A stretch of 64,000 nt of DNA from Sphingopyxis sp. CCNWLW2 (lineage in GTDB: Bacteria; Pseudomonadota; Alphaproteobacteria; Sphingomonadales; Sphingomonadaceae), in contig NZ_JBAWKJ010000002.1 of the NCBI RefSeq assembly GCF_037095755.1, positions 806,001 to 870,000 of the forward strand, in the 5' to 3' direction. Under the pieces are notes generated by a model that searched no databases, had not been told where the DNA came from, and saw only the letters and a list, made by a program, of their open reading frames with translations. The position numbers and the translations under genes are program-made. Shown piece by piece: positions 63,658 through 64,000 of this stretch (its first letter is position 1; every line of letters begins with the position of its first letter).

Positions 63658-64000
63658 TCAGCGCAGGCGCGGCATCGTCGCGAGCAGCAGCACCGCGATC
63701 GCGGAGAGCCCTGCGAGCAATAGGAAAAGCGCGTCGAACCCGAACCCCGGGACGAGCGAGATCGTCAGCCACGGCATGATCAGCGACGGTACGGTGTTGG
63801 TCAGATTGAAGATGCCAAGGTCGCGCCCGCGCCGGTCCGACCGCGGCAGGATGCGCAACGTCTGGCTGCTATGCAGCGACAGGAACACCGTCGACGCGAT
63901 GCCGAAAACGAGATAGCTCGCCTTCGCCGCGTCGAGCCCCGTCGCCAGCGCCATCCCGACCATCCCGAGGCTCGACACCGCCGCCGCGGCGACAAGCGGC
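63658..64000 (-). CDS. MFS transporter, C-terminal part
   Basis: The frame is open to the right edge, so only about 114 C-terminal residues are seen. They hold about three to four membrane helices (LVFGIASTVFLSL, LIMPWLTISLV, ALFLLLAGLSAIAVLLL) and the loop RILPRSDRRGRDLGIFNLTNTVPS. It resembles sugar MFS proteins next to GH3 genes. It is read toward the GH3 gene, with 90 bases between. Confidence 0.75.
   Translation of the reverse strand, partial: PLVAAAAVSSLGMVGMALATGLDAAKASYLVFGIASTVFLSLHSSQTLRILPRSDRRGRDLGIFNLTNTVPSLIMPWLTISLVPGFGFDALFLLLAGLSAIAVLLLATMPRLR

Overview
The window is high-GC (roughly 65% by eye) alphaproteobacterial chromosome. The protein set points to Sphingomonadales, probably Sphingopyxis or a close relative: a PdhB with its own lipoyl domain, a bacterial NDUFS4-like complex I accessory subunit, a DUF4170 protein, a long-chain polyprenyl diphosphate synthase, a large TonB-dependent receptor and a GH3/sugar-MFS locus. 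This is inference from gene content; no rRNA is present to confirm it. I see no insertion sequence, integrase, phage module or CRISPR array.

Layout. 0-5 kb: a squalene/phytoene-synthase-like gene, pdhA-pdhB, an FtsB/DivIC-like gene and enolase, all on the minus strand. 5-7.2 kb: an expanded yqjD/yqjE/yqjK-like cluster of small membrane proteins and a DUF4170 protein. 7.2-15.3 kb: complex I accessory subunit, hrpB helicase, DUF1801 protein, polyprenyl synthase, AroQ chorismate mutase with a GST, and a PhoP/PhoQ-like two-component system with a small secreted protein. 15.3-28.5 kb is a housekeeping core: tRNA-Val, HU, lon, ybaB-dnaX-ffs, cysteine desulfurase-ferredoxin, rpiB-glyA-nrdR-trmJ and rpsD. 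28.6-34.5 kb: an M28 lipoprotein peptidase, aguA/aguB (agmatine to putrescine) around a TonB-like gene broken by an amber codon, a nitrobindin-like protein and a double PilZ protein. 34.5-39.4 kb: tauD-ssuA-ssuC-ssuB for sulfonate use and a diverged DAACS symporter. 39.4-47.5 kb: an eight-gene aromatic operon with a divergent Lrp/AsnC regulator. 47.5-51 kb: AraC regulator, esterase, PaiB and acetylpolyamine-deacetylase-like genes. 51-64 kb: TonB receptor, S9 peptidase, TauE exporter and RimK-like ATP-grasp, diguanylate cyclase, sugar permease, GH3 glucosidase and a partial MFS gene.

The main point is the operon at 39360-46829. Its order of transcription is aromatic amino acid hydroxylase, tryptophan 2,3-dioxygenase, kynurenine formamidase, kynureninase, nitrilase-superfamily amidohydrolase, gentisate-type dioxygenase, FAH-family hydrolase and maleate isomerase. 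The first six genes are joined by 4-base ATGA overlaps. If the hydroxylase acts at C5 of tryptophan, every gene finds a job: 5-hydroxytryptophan, 5-hydroxykynurenine, then 5-hydroxyanthranilate, an amino analogue of gentisate. Gentisate-type cleavage of that compound would leave a carboxamide, which explains the amidohydrolase. The end products would be pyruvate and fumarate. The hydroxylase has Leu171 where phenylalanine hydroxylases have a specificity-determining Trp. The route is an inference, but the chemistry is self-consistent and testable.
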